Below, piece after piece: positions 1 through 6,640 of a DNA stretch of 13,050 nucleotides. The DNA is from VRUE01 sp035707825 (GTDB taxonomy: Bacteria > Actinomycetota > Thermoleophilia > Solirubrobacterales > 70-9): the NCBI GenBank assembly GCA_035707825.1, contig DASSTR010000023.1, positions 1 to 13,050 of the forward strand. Reading direction: 5' to 3'. Below the pieces are notes generated by a model. It saw only the letters and a program-made list of their open reading frames with translations, had not been told where the DNA came from and searched no databases. Each line of letters opens with the position of its first letter. Within the stretch, counting starts at the first letter, position 1. Made by a program: the position numbers and the translations under genes.

Positions 1-24
1 CCTCCTGTCAAGGGTTCTCAAGCA

Positions 25-38
25 AAGCTGCGCAGCTT
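25..38 (-). terminator. 14-bp perfect palindrome downstream of the MFS gene
   Basis: AAGCTGCGCAGCTT is a perfect inverted repeat lying 24 bp beyond the stop codon of the minus-strand MFS gene. Read on the minus strand, the arm is followed by TTGCTTGAG, so there is only a weak T-run. It could be a transcription terminator for the exporter, but the loop is very small and it could equally be a chance palindrome. The rest of bases 1-61 shows nothing I can name. Confidence 0.3.
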
Positions 39-61
39 CGGAAAGTTCGGGCGCCGACGGC

Positions 62-1492
62 TCAGGCGTCGCCGGCGTCCGGCGCCGCCAGGGCGTAGGA
101 CAGGGTCCCATCGCCCTCCGCAGCGGGGGCGGGGCGGGGCAAGGGACGGAGGGCCAGCGTGACCGCACCCGCGACCAGCGAAGCGAAGACCGCGAACAGG
201 TAAGCCTGGTCGGAAACGCTCAGGGCTTCGGCCAGCGAGAGCGGGTCGCCGACGATGGCGACCAGGATCGCGGTTCCGAGCACGGCGCCGACCTGGCGGA
301 AGGCGGCATTAACGGCACTGGCGGTGGCGAAGCGGTCATCGGGAACATCGCGAACAGCGGCCGACCCGAGGGTCGGGAAGGCAAGCCCGATGCCGATGCC
401 GGTCAGTAGCGAGCCCGGCAGCCAGAGGCCGAGCCAGTTGGGTTCGGCGCCCGCGGAACGCAGAACGATCACTCCAACAGCGAAGACGATTGCCCCCGGC
501 GCGATCACGGCGCGGTGGCCGAAGCGATCGGCGAGGCGGCCGGCCGGTCCGGCGAAGATCGTGCTCGCCGTAGGGCCGGGCAGGGTCGCCAGCCCCGCCT
601 GGAGGACCGTGTAGCCCCAGATCGTGGTGAGGAAGAGGACGTTGCCGAGGATCAGCGAGAAGAAGGCGGCGGCGAAGAGCAGCGTGCCGAGATTGCCGAT
701 CGCGAAGGAGCGATGAGCGAACAGCTCGGGTTCGACGATCGGTCGTGGGTGCCGGGTGCTGCGCAGCACGACTCCGGCAAGTAGAACGACACCGGCCGCG
801 AAGCTGGCCAGCGTCGGGGCCGCGGCCCAACCCCAGTCGTTGCCCTCGACGATCGCCAGCGTGATCGCCGCCAGGCCGACGGCCAGCATCAGGGCACCGG
901 GCAGGTCGGGCAGGCGGCTATCGGTAGCTGCGGCCCTGGGCAGGAATCGGCGACCGGCCATGAGGATCCCGAGGCCGAGCGGCAGGTTGACGAGGAAGAC
1001 GAGCCGCCAGTCGGCGGCCACGACCAGGGCGCCGCCAAGGGTTGGGCCGACCGCGGCCGCAGCCGCGGCTGCGGCGCCCCAGAGCCCCACCCCGGCGGCA
1101 CGGCGCTCGAGCGGGAAGCTGTCGAGGACGATTGCCAGCGAAGCCGGTGCGACCAGCGCCGCGCCCACTCCCTGCAGGATCCGGAAGGCGATCAGCAACC
1201 CCAGCGAGGGGGCGGCGGCGCAGAGCAGGCTGGCGGCGGTGAAGGCGGCGATCCCGAGCAGGAAGACGCGCCGGTGGCTGAAGCGATCGGCAAGGCCGCC
1301 GGCCGGCACCAGCAGGGCGGCGATGACGACGAAGTAGCCGTCGAGCACCCAGGAGAGGGCATCGCGCCCCGAGCCTGAGAAGGAGGCGGAGATGTCCGGA
1401 AAGGCGATGTTGACGATCGTGGTGTCGAGGAAGGCGACGAAAGCGCCCGCGCAGGCAACCAGAACCGCACCTCTATGACCACGGTCATACAT
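62..1492 (-). CDS. MFS drug exporter, DHA2 (14-TM, EmrB/QacA-like) family
   Basis: The 476-residue protein is a hydrophobic polytopic membrane protein, the right length for a 14-helix proton-driven multidrug antiporter. Family signatures are visible in order: LDTTIVNIAFPDI in the first helix (residues 22-33, typical of DHA2), motif A GGLADRFSHRR in loop 2-3 (65-75), motif B RILQGVGAALVAPAS (104-118), and motif C as a GP-TLGG segment (149-154) preceded by an eight-alanine run (140-147). A second GRLADRFGHR copy occurs in the C-terminal half. The ATG start at 1492 lies 8 bp after a TATAGT -10 element, which suggests a leaderless transcript. The gene is divergent from a TetR regulator 16 bp away, so it is probably repressed by that protein and induced by a substrate. 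The substrate cannot be read from the sequence. Confidence 0.93.
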   Translation of the reverse strand: MYDRGHRGAVLVACAGAFVAFLDTTIVNIAFPDISASFSGSGRDALSWVLDGYFVVIAALLVPAGGLADRFSHRRVFLLGIAAFTAASLLCAAAPSLGLLIAFRILQGVGAALVAPASLAIVLDSFPLERRAAGVGLWGAAAAAAAAVGPTLGGALVVAADWRLVFLVNLPLGLGILMAGRRFLPRAAATDSRLPDLPGALMLAVGLAAITLAIVEGNDWGWAAAPTLASFAAGVVLLAGVVLRSTRHPRPIVEPELFAHRSFAIGNLGTLLFAAAFFSLILGNVLFLTTIWGYTVLQAGLATLPGPTASTIFAGPAGRLADRFGHRAVIAPGAIVFAVGVIVLRSAGAEPNWLGLWLPGSLLTGIGIGLAFPTLGSAAVRDVPDDRFATASAVNAAFRQVGAVLGTAILVAIVGDPLSLAEALSVSDQAYLFAVFASLVAGAVTLALRPLPRPAPAAEGDGTLSYALAAPDAGDA

Positions 1493-1502
1493 CCGCCGGG
1501 AC

Positions 1503-1508
1503 TATACT
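1503..1508 (+). promoter_or_regulatory. -10 element of the tetR gene
   Basis: TATACT matches five of six consensus -10 bases and overlaps the opposing exporter -10 by 4 bp (the shared core is ACTATACT). No good -35 is visible upstream. Expected initiation at about 1515 coincides with an in-frame ATG, the third codon of the longest reading frame. This points to a leaderless message, or to the 1530 ATG with a 15-nt leader. Confidence 0.5.
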
Positions 1509-1524
1509 ATGTCCATGGGCATAG
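1507..1524. promoter_or_regulatory. Palindromic operator shared by the tetR and MFS genes
   Basis: CTATGTCCATGGGCATAG is an imperfect palindrome with 16 of 18 positions symmetric, centred on CCATGG. It fills the spacer of the exporter promoter and covers the predicted tetR transcription start and its first ATG codons. This placement is typical of TetR-family repressors that control both themselves and a divergent efflux gene. Binding by the adjacent TetR protein is inferred from position and symmetry. Confidence 0.7.
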
Positions 1525-2129
1525 AGTCTATGGAGGAGCCGCAGGCCTCGAGCCGCGAAGGACGGAACGGGCGCAGGCGCCTGCTCGACGGCGCCCGCCG
1601 CCTGCTGGCCGAGAAGGGGTACGCGGGCATGGAGCTGCGCGACGTCGCCTCACGCGGCAAGGCGCCACGGGGCTCGATCTACCACCACTTTCCCGGCGGC
1701 AAGCGCCAGCTGGCGGCCGAGGCTGCCACCCTCGAGGGCACCGAGATCAGGGCCCTGATCGAGCGCTCCCTCGAAGAGCGCGGGGTGCCCGGCACGCTGG
1801 CCCGGTTCGGGGAGATCTTCCGGCGCCGGGTCCTCGACCATCCGGAGCGGATCGGCTGCCCGGTCGCGGCGGCGGCCCTGGCGCGGCCCGAGGATCCGGC
1901 CCTGGCGGCGGCGGCGACGGCCGCCTTCCAGAGCTGGGAAGAACCGATCGCGGCGGCGCTGGTCAGGGAGGGCGTCGGCGAGAAGGACGCCGCCACCTTC
2001 GCGGGCCTCGTCGTCTCCACTGTCGAGGGAGCGTTGATCCGCGCCCGCGCGGCCGGCGACCGGGCGCCGCTCGACTCCGCGATCGGCGGCCTGGAGGCCG
2101 CCCTCGAGTCGCTTCTGGCCGGTCCCTGA
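1509..2129 (+). CDS. TetR/AcrR family repressor (LmrA/YxaF-like)
   Basis: This is a transcriptional repressor of up to 206 residues. The N-terminal helix-turn-helix is clear: RRRLLDGARRLLAEKGY (22-38), then MELRDVASRGKAPRGSIYHHF (41-61), the classic recognition helix with the YHHF ending. The C-terminal ligand domain contains IGCPVAAAALA, a segment I associate with the LmrA/YxaF group that controls lincomycin and multidrug efflux genes. Three in-frame ATGs (1509, 1515, 1530) compete. None has a Shine-Dalgarno, and the -10 position favours 1515 or 1530, so the true protein may be 2 or 7 residues shorter. It is divergent from the MFS exporter and most likely represses both genes through the palindrome at 1507-1524. 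The inducer is unknown. Confidence 0.9.
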   Translation: MSMGIESMEEPQASSREGRNGRRRLLDGARRLLAEKGYAGMELRDVASRGKAPRGSIYHHFPGGKRQLAAEAATLEGTEIRALIERSLEERGVPGTLARFGEIFRRRVLDHPERIGCPVAAAALARPEDPALAAAATAAFQSWEEPIAAALVREGVGEKDAATFAGLVVSTVEGALIRARAAGDRAPLDSAIGGLEAALESLLAGP

Positions 2130-2141
2130 TCGCCGACCGGC
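2118..2141. terminator. Inverted repeat between convergent tetR genes
   Basis: GCCGGTC (2118-2124) and GACCGGC (2135-2141) form a perfect 7-bp stem around a 10-nt loop that contains the stop codon of the first tetR gene. It lies between two genes that converge with a 42-bp gap, so it could serve as a bidirectional terminator. There is no T-run, and GC-rich inverted repeats arise easily here. Confidence 0.3.
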
Positions 2142-2171
2142 TCACCGTGCCGGCCCTCCCGATCGCAGCCG

Positions 2172-2765
2172 CTATATGGCGGCGATCAGGCGGCGCATCA
2201 GTTCCGCGGCGGCCTCGTCGTCGAGGCCCTGGGAGCCGGTCAGCTCCTGCCATGTGCTGAAGGCGACGGCGTGGCCGAGCGCGGCGCGGACGCGGGCTCT
2301 GGCGTCGCCGCGCAGGCCCCTCCCCCGCATCAGCACCTCGGCCGCCTGGTCGAGAAATTCGTGGAAGGCGCCGAAGAGCTCGGCGACAACCGGCACCGCG
2401 GCCTCGTCCCGGAGCAGCTTCTCGATCATGCCGCCGGCGCGGCGGTAGTAGGCGTAGAGCTCCTCCAGGGCGGTGGCGAGGCGCTCTTCGGGATCGCCGA
2501 TCTCCGCCCAACCGCCGATCTCCGGCGGCGGATTGCGTTCCCCCCAGTGCTGGGAGCAGGCGCCAAACAGCGCCGCCTCGTCGGGGAAGTGCCGGTAGAC
2601 GGTCGAGCGCTGGACGCCGGCTCGGTCGGCGACGGCGCTGACCGAGGTCTGGGCCGGGCCGAGCGATCCATGCAGGGCCACGGCGCTTTCGGTGATCCGT
2701 CGGCGCGTCTCCGCTTCCTGTTCGGCGCGGCGCTTCATCCGGTATTGGCGCTTTTGATCGGACAT
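2172..2765 (-). CDS. TetR/AcrR family regulator beside a cupin gene
   Basis: This 197-residue regulator starts MSDQKRQYRMKRRAEQEAETRRRI and carries a helix-turn-helix at about residues 38-60 (AQTSVSAVADRAGVQRSTVY, then RHFPDEAALF), which is diagnostic for TetR proteins. The rest is a mostly helical ligand/dimer domain with no recognisable ligand motif. The frame is open far upstream, through the cupin gene, but homology-like content begins at this ATG (2765), so I place the start there. It is divergent from the cupin gene with 84 bp between them and is probably its regulator. It is not closely similar to the other TetR protein in the window. Its ligand is unknown. Confidence 0.88.
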   Translation of the reverse strand: MSDQKRQYRMKRRAEQEAETRRRITESAVALHGSLGPAQTSVSAVADRAGVQRSTVYRHFPDEAALFGACSQHWGERNPPPEIGGWAEIGDPEERLATALEELYAYYRRAGGMIEKLLRDEAAVPVVAELFGAFHEFLDQAAEVLMRGRGLRGDARARVRAALGHAVAFSTWQELTGSQGLDDEAAAELMRRLIAAI

Positions 2766-2767
2766 GT

Positions 2768-2786
2768 TGTCGTTCCAATATTGACA
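2768..2786. promoter_or_regulatory. Possible operator in the tetR-cupin gap
   Basis: TGTC (2768-2771) and GACA (2783-2786) form an interrupted inverted repeat. It sits between the tetR ATG and the cupin promoter and overlaps the cupin -35 TTGACA. Interior symmetry is poor. The location suits a repressor site for the divergent TetR protein, but the sequence support is modest. Confidence 0.3.
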
Positions 2787-2809
2787 GATCGCGCCGATGT
2801 GCTTACAGT
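2781..2809 (+). promoter_or_regulatory. Sigma-70-type promoter of the cupin gene
   Basis: A perfect TTGACA (2781-2786) is separated by 17 bp from TACAGT (2804-2809; four of six). Transcription would start near 2816 and give a leader of about 34 nt before the cupin ATG. It is the best housekeeping-type promoter in the window. Confidence 0.65.
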
Positions 2810-2849
2810 TCCGCGCAACACTGCTGTTCAACGAAAGGAGATTCTGAAA

Positions 2850-3368
2850 ATGGCTCGACTGATTGGTCCCAACGACGGCAAGGTGGGCTTCCTCGGCAGC
2901 ATCGGGGTCCGCTGGATGGTCGACGGCGAGGAGGCCGGCGGCGACTTCTCTCTGGTCGAACACCCGCTGCCGCCGCGGGCGCTGGCCGCGCCACTTCATC
3001 TGCACACCCGCGAGGACGAGTACAGCTACGTGCTCGAGGGGAGGATGGGCGCGCTGCTCGGCGACGAGGTGGTGGAGGCCGGTCCGGGCGACCTGGTCTT
3101 CAAGCCCCGCGACCAGTGGCACACGTTCTGGAACGCGGGCGAGGAGCCCTGCCGGATCCTCGAGATCATCGCCCCGGCCGGCTTCGAGCACTTCTTCCGC
3201 GAGCTGGACGCGCTGGGCGGAGCGCTCAACGCCGACCCCGAGGAGCTGGCGGCCCTCAACGAGCGCCACGGCCTGCAGATGCAGCCCGACAGCGTCCCCG
3301 GCCTGCTCGAGCGCTTCGGCCTGCGGATCGGCGAGCGCGACGAGGTGGCGCCGCGCGTGCTCGCGTAG
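2850..3368 (+). CDS. Single-domain cupin protein, predicted metal-binding
   Basis: This is a 172-residue cytosolic protein. The start is fixed by AAAGGAG at 2834-2840, 9 bp before the ATG, although the frame is open further upstream. Cupin motif 1 is HLHTREDEYSYVLEG (H50, H52, E57, G64). Motif 2 is PGDLVFKPRDQWHTFWN (H91, N95). The four expected metal ligands are therefore present, and a dioxygenase, isomerase or small-molecule-binding role is possible. The segment EIIAPAGFEHFFREL after the barrel resembles quercetinase-like cupins found beside TetR regulators. The C-terminal 50 residues are a helical tail. The substrate cannot be inferred. It is divergent from, and probably regulated by, the TetR gene at 2172-2765. 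Confidence 0.88.
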   Translation: MARLIGPNDGKVGFLGSIGVRWMVDGEEAGGDFSLVEHPLPPRALAAPLHLHTREDEYSYVLEGRMGALLGDEVVEAGPGDLVFKPRDQWHTFWNAGEEPCRILEIIAPAGFEHFFRELDALGGALNADPEELAALNERHGLQMQPDSVPGLLERFGLRIGERDEVAPRVLA

Positions 3369-3393
3369 CCGCAAACAGCGGCAGAGCCAAACC

Positions 3394-3436
3394 GGCGGGG
3401 TAGTGGCCTGGCGCTGCTACCCTGCCGGGGTAGGCA
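3394..3436 (+). promoter_or_regulatory. Two mutually exclusive hairpins in the purF leader
   Basis: Segment B, CTACCC (3417-3422), can pair either with an upstream copy of GGGTAG (3398-3403) or with a downstream copy (3428-3433). The upstream pairing extends to 9 of 10 pairs between 3394-3403 and 3417-3426. The downstream pairing has a 5-nt loop and extends by two pairs across a bulged G at 3434. Competing stems of this kind are typical of attenuators. The element could also be the terminator of the cupin gene. No T-run follows either hairpin, and no known purine riboswitch core is visible. Confidence 0.4.
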
Positions 3437-3491
3437 CTCTGCCTGCGCGTAACGTCCCTCTAAATCGCGAGGAAAGCGCGCCCTTCTTCTG

Positions 3492-4931
3492 TTGACCGAG
3501 CCGGTTCTCATCGACCGCGATGGTCCGCGCGACGAGTGCGGCGTCTTTGGCGTATACGCACCCGGCCACGACGTCGCCCGACTGGCCTACTTCAGCCTCT
3601 ACGCGCTTCAGCATCGCGGGCAGGAGTCGGCGGGCATCGCCACCTGCGAGGGCGGCCACATCACCACCCTGCGCGACTCGGGGCTCGTCTCCCAGGTCTT
3701 CGACGAGGAGAAGCTGAAAGCGCTGGAGGGCGACATGGCGATCGGCCATGTGCGCTACTCGACCACCGGCGGCGGCTCCTGGGAGAACGCGCAGCCGGTC
3801 TGGCGCGACGACGGGCGCGAGATCGCCCTCGCCCATAACGGCAACCTGACCAACGCGGTCGAGCTCTGGAGCGAGCTGAAAGAGAAGGGGATCTCCTTCC
3901 GGGGCACCTCGGACTCCGAGATCATCGCGGCGCTGCTCTCCTCGACCCAGGGCAGGCTGATCGAGGACGTGGTCGCCGAGGTGATGCCGCGGCTGCGCGG
4001 CGCCTACTCGACCGTGGCGATGACCAAGCACGCGATCGTCGCCTTCCGGGACCCGCATGGGGTGCGGCCGCTCTCGCTGGGACGGCTGAAGGACCGCTTC
4101 GTCGTCGCCTCCGAGAGCTGCGCCTTCGACATCATCGGCGCCGAGCTGGTGCGCGAGGTCCATCCCGGTGAGATGGTCTCCCTGACCGAGCGCGGGCTCG
4201 AGACCCGCCAGGTCGTCAAGGCCGGCCGGCCGGCGATCTGCGTCTTCGAGCACATCTACTTCTCCCGTCCCGACAGCCGCCTCGAGGGCAAGGTCCTGCA
4301 GGAGGTGAGGGGAAAGATGGGCGCGATTCTCTGGCGCGAGGCGCCGGTCGAGGCCGATCTGGTGATCTCGGTTCCCGACTCCGGCAACCCGGCGGCGGCC
4401 GGCTTCGCCCGTGCCTCGGGACTGCCCCGTGACGACGGCCTGATCAAGAACCGCTACGTGGCGCGCACCTTCATCCAGCCCGGGCAGGAGCTGCGCAAGC
4501 GCGGCCTGCGGCTGAAGTTCAACCCGCTGCCGGAGATCGTCGCCGGCAAACGGCTCGTCGTCGTCGACGACTCGATCGTGCGCGGCAACACCACGCGGCA
4601 GATCGTCGGCATGCTCCGCGACGCCGGCGCCAGGGAGGTGCACCTGCGGATCTCGGCGCCACCGATCCGCCACCCGTGCCACTACGGGGTCGACATGTCG
4701 ACCCGCGAGGAGATGATCGCCCACAGGCGCACGGTCGAGGAGATCGCCGACGAGCTCGGCGCCGACAGCCTCGCCTACCTCTCGATGGAGGGCGTCTACG
4801 AGGCGGTCGGCACGCCGCCCGAGGACCATTGCGACGCCTGCTTCACGGGCCGCTACCCGCTCGGCGACCCCGAGGACGCGAACGGCAAATTCGCGCTCGA
4901 GGACATCGCCGTGGTCCCGGCGCGCAACTAG
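3492..4931 (+). CDS. purF: Amidophosphoribosyltransferase (first step of purine synthesis)
   Basis: PurF transfers glutamine amide nitrogen to PRPP to form phosphoribosylamine. The 479-residue protein has the Ntn-hydrolase glutaminase first: a propeptide ending DE, then Cys16 as catalytic nucleophile (CGVFGVY), HRGQESAGIAT, GHVRYSTTG (85-93), HNGNLTN and RGTSDSE. The phosphoribosyltransferase half has the PRPP loop RLVVVDDSIVRGNTT (354-368). Cys250, Cys396, Cys447 and Cys450 match the four [4Fe-4S] ligands of the Bacillus-type enzyme, so this is the cluster-containing, self-processed class. The start is TTG at 3492. An AGGAAAG lies 15 nt upstream, flanked by CGCG on both sides, an unusually long spacing that leaves the start slightly uncertain. 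It is followed by an oppositely oriented gene, with purN and purH beyond. Confidence 0.97.
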   Translation: MTEPVLIDRDGPRDECGVFGVYAPGHDVARLAYFSLYALQHRGQESAGIATCEGGHITTLRDSGLVSQVFDEEKLKALEGDMAIGHVRYSTTGGGSWENAQPVWRDDGREIALAHNGNLTNAVELWSELKEKGISFRGTSDSEIIAALLSSTQGRLIEDVVAEVMPRLRGAYSTVAMTKHAIVAFRDPHGVRPLSLGRLKDRFVVASESCAFDIIGAELVREVHPGEMVSLTERGLETRQVVKAGRPAICVFEHIYFSRPDSRLEGKVLQEVRGKMGAILWREAPVEADLVISVPDSGNPAAAGFARASGLPRDDGLIKNRYVARTFIQPGQELRKRGLRLKFNPLPEIVAGKRLVVVDDSIVRGNTTRQIVGMLRDAGAREVHLRISAPPIRHPCHYGVDMSTREEMIAHRRTVEEIADELGADSLAYLSMEGVYEAVGTPPEDHCDACFTGRYPLGDPEDANGKFALEDIAVVPARN

Positions 4932-4978
4932 GCAGCGGCAAACCCTCGGTGTGGGGCCGGGCAATCGCCTTGGGGACA

Positions 4979-4992
4979 CCCGCCGAGGCGGG
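4979..4992. terminator. Hairpin between convergent purF and nitronate monooxygenase-like genes
   Basis: CCCGCC (4979-4984) and GGCGGG (4987-4992) form a perfect short GC stem. It ends directly against the stop codon of the minus-strand gene and lies 47 bp after the purF stop. Its position between converging genes suggests a two-way terminator. The loop is tight (effectively CGAG after opening one pair) and there is no T-run. Confidence 0.45.
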
Positions 4993-5940
4993 TTAGGGAG
5001 TCAGGTCGGCGACGAGCTGGGCCGCCGGACGCACGTCGCGAATCCGCGCCACCGTCTCCCCCGCATACAGGGCTCCCGCGTCGAGCAGCGTGCCGGGGCC
5101 GTCGTCGGTCGGCCCCGCCGGTGAGAGCAGGCGGCTGCCCGGGCGCTGGGCGCGCAGCAGACGGAGCTGCAGCGACGGCGGCGCGAAGCGCGCGGCCGGC
5201 GCCATGAGGCGGTTCAGGGCGCGGTTGAGGGCCGGGCCCCGCGGGTCGTCCCGCAGCCAGCGCTCCGTCGCAGCGTTGGCGACGACGCGGTGCGGCGCCG
5301 GCCAGCCGGCCCCGAAGAGCTCGGTGAGCAGCGTGGCCTCGGCCTCGAGCAGCCGCTCGCGGTAGCCGGGGTGCGCGCGGCTCTCCTCTGAGAGCAGGAA
5401 GCGCGTGCCGCAGACCGCCCCGCTCGCCCCGGCCTCGAGGGCGGCGCTGACATCGGCTCGCTCGGCGATCCCACCCGCCAGCAGCAGGGGGAAGCCGGCG
5501 GGCAGCGCCGCTCGCGCGCGCTGCAGCAGCTCGAGGGCGGGGACGGTCCCGCGCACGTGGCCGCCGGCCTCGACACCCTGCAAGATCGCTGCGTCGGCGC
5601 CGGCGCCGTAGGCCGCCTGCGCCTCCTCGACCGAGCCGCACTGGTGGATCCAGGTCCGCGCGACGCGGCGCTTCGGAGCGCCCCAGAAGGTGACGACGAC
5701 GTCGGCCGCGGCGGCGGCCTCGAACCAGTCGCGGCGGGCGAAGGGCAGCAGGACGTTGACCGCGATCGGGGCGGCGGTGAGCTTGCGGGCCGCGGCCAGC
5801 TCGCGCTCGATCGCCGCCGCCCCGTTGACCGCGATCGTCCCCAGGCCGCCGGCCTCCGAGACGGCCGCGGCGAGCTCGTGGCGGCTCAGCCCGCCGCCCA
5901 TCCCCGCCTGGACCACTGGTGTGCTGAGCAGCGCCTCCAT
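4993..5940 (-). CDS. Nitronate monooxygenase / 2-nitropropane dioxygenase family flavoprotein
   Basis: This predicted FMN-dependent TIM-barrel enzyme of 315 residues would oxidise alkyl nitronates or a related substrate. The N-terminal strand PVVQAGMGGGLSRHELAAAVSEAGGLGTI (8-36) is the family signature. QGVEAGGH (121-128) carries the conserved catalytic His128. LLLAGGI (152-158) with SGAVCGTRFLLSEES (173-187) forms the phosphate-binding end. The C-terminal LYAGETVARIRDVRPAAQLV is also typical. The family includes enoyl-ACP reductase-like FabK relatives and broad NPD-like proteins, so the substrate is not certain. The ATG at 5940 is chosen because homology starts there; the open frame continues upstream without family sequence. 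No clear Shine-Dalgarno is present, and the ATG overlaps the stop of a possible 14-codon leader ORF. It sits between purF and purN on the opposite strand. Confidence 0.88.
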   Translation of the reverse strand: MEALLSTPVVQAGMGGGLSRHELAAAVSEAGGLGTIAVNGAAAIERELAAARKLTAAPIAVNVLLPFARRDWFEAAAAADVVVTFWGAPKRRVARTWIHQCGSVEEAQAAYGAGADAAILQGVEAGGHVRGTVPALELLQRARAALPAGFPLLLAGGIAERADVSAALEAGASGAVCGTRFLLSEESRAHPGYRERLLEAEATLLTELFGAGWPAPHRVVANAATERWLRDDPRGPALNRALNRLMAPAARFAPPSLQLRLLRAQRPGSRLLSPAGPTDDGPGTLLDAGALYAGETVARIRDVRPAAQLVADLTP

Positions 5941-5984
5941 CAATTCGCCAGCTGCAGGCCGAGCCAGACGTCGTGTTCGCTCAT
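5940..5984 (-). CDS. Possible 14-codon leader ORF (MSEHDVWLGLQLAN)
   Basis: On the minus strand an ATG opens a 14-residue frame whose TGA stop shares its last base with the ATG of the nitronate monooxygenase-like gene (TGATG). Such an arrangement would allow translational coupling, which could explain why the downstream gene has no visible Shine-Dalgarno. No ribosome binding site is obvious in front of it either. It may be chance. Confidence 0.2.
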   Translation of the reverse strand: MSEHDVWLGLQLAN

Positions 5985-6022
5985 CGATCCACCCAGCCGA
6001 AGCATTGCGTAAAGATGCGCCG

Positions 6023-6640
6023 GTGAGCGCCTTCCGCATCGTCGTCCTGGCCTCGGGTTCGGGAACGAACCTGCAGGCGATCATCGACCGGCTGAACGGT
6101 CGCGACGGCATCGAGGTCGCCGGCGTCGCCTCCGACAAGCCCGATGCGCGGGCGCTGGAGCGGGCGCGCGGAGCCGGGATCGAGACGGCGGTCTTTCCCG
6201 GCGAGGAGTACGCCGACCGGGCGGCGCGCGACATGGCGATGGGCGACTGGATCGAGGGGCTCGGCGCCGACCTGGTCGTCCTTGCCGGCTACATGCAGTT
6301 GCTCAGCGAGGCCTTCGTGGGGCGCTTCCGGTATCGCGTCGTCAACGTCCACCCCGCCCTGCTGCCCTCCTTCCCCGGCCTCGATGCGATCGGGCAGGCG
6401 CTCGAGGCCGGAGTCGAGGTCACCGGGGTCACCGTCCACTTCGTCGACGAGGGGGTCGACACCGGCCCCGTCCTGGCCCAGCGTGAGGTGCCGGTGCCCG
6501 CCGGCTGCGATCGAGCGGCGCTGGAGAAGCTCGTGCACGCCGCCGAGCACGAGCTCTACCCGAGGGCGATCCGCATGATCGCGGAGGGCCGGGTTAGGAT
6601 CGACGCAAGTGAACCGCGCCTGGTCGTAATCGATGAGTGA
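6023..6640 (+). CDS. purN: Phosphoribosylglycinamide formyltransferase
   Basis: PurN formylates GAR to FGAR using 10-formyltetrahydrofolate, step 3 of purine synthesis. The 205-residue protein matches the usual length. It has VVLASGSGTNLQAI (7-20) for phosphate binding. The catalytic triad equivalents are Asn108 and His110 in VVNVHPALLPSFPG and Asp146 in VHFVDEGVDTGPVLAQ. The GTG at 6023 is chosen because the family's first strand (FRIVVLASG) begins three codons later; the nearby ATG at 6015 is out of frame. Its 3' end overlaps purH by 8 bp, implying one transcript. The promoter must lie in the 82-bp gap shared with the divergent upstream gene, but I could not identify it. Confidence 0.96.
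   Translation: MSAFRIVVLASGSGTNLQAIIDRLNGRDGIEVAGVASDKPDARALERARGAGIETAVFPGEEYADRAARDMAMGDWIEGLGADLVVLAGYMQLLSEAFVGRFRYRVVNVHPALLPSFPGLDAIGQALEAGVEVTGVTVHFVDEGVDTGPVLAQREVPVPAGCDRAALEKLVHAAEHELYPRAIRMIAEGRVRIDASEPRLVVIDE

Larger units (their letters stand above)
1501..1530 (-). promoter_or_regulatory. Promoter of the MFS exporter
   Basis: On the minus strand a TAGACT -35-like hexamer (1525-1530) is followed by an 18-bp spacer and TATAGT (1501-1506; five of six to the TATAAT consensus). The spacer, 1507-1524, is exactly the palindromic operator. Only 8 bp separate the -10 from the exporter ATG, so transcription should start at or next to the A of the start codon. The hexamers are read directly; the start site is inferred. 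Confidence 0.6.

Noticed and set aside
1010..1080. GCC/GCG-rich run in the MFS gene as a slippage repeat
   Set aside because: It encodes an eight-alanine stretch inside a transmembrane helix near motif C, but it is irregular at the DNA level and common in GC-rich genomes.
1475..2260. 261-codon plus-strand frame overlapping the first tetR gene
   Set aside because: It is an arginine/glycine/proline-rich shadow in another frame; the tetR frame has the helix-turn-helix.
2271..3368. Extending the cupin to 365 residues
   Set aside because: The added part is antisense to the TetR gene. A strong Shine-Dalgarno and promoter mark the ATG at 2850.
2172..3374. Extending the second TetR protein to 400 residues
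   Set aside because: The extra N-terminal sequence is the antisense of the cupin gene and its promoter. TetR homology begins at the ATG at 2765.
3417..4979. 520-codon open frame antisense to purF
   Set aside because: It is a mirror of the purF coding frame in GC-rich DNA. The translation is low-complexity in H, D, R, G and V without any domain, while the plus-strand product is an unmistakable PurF.
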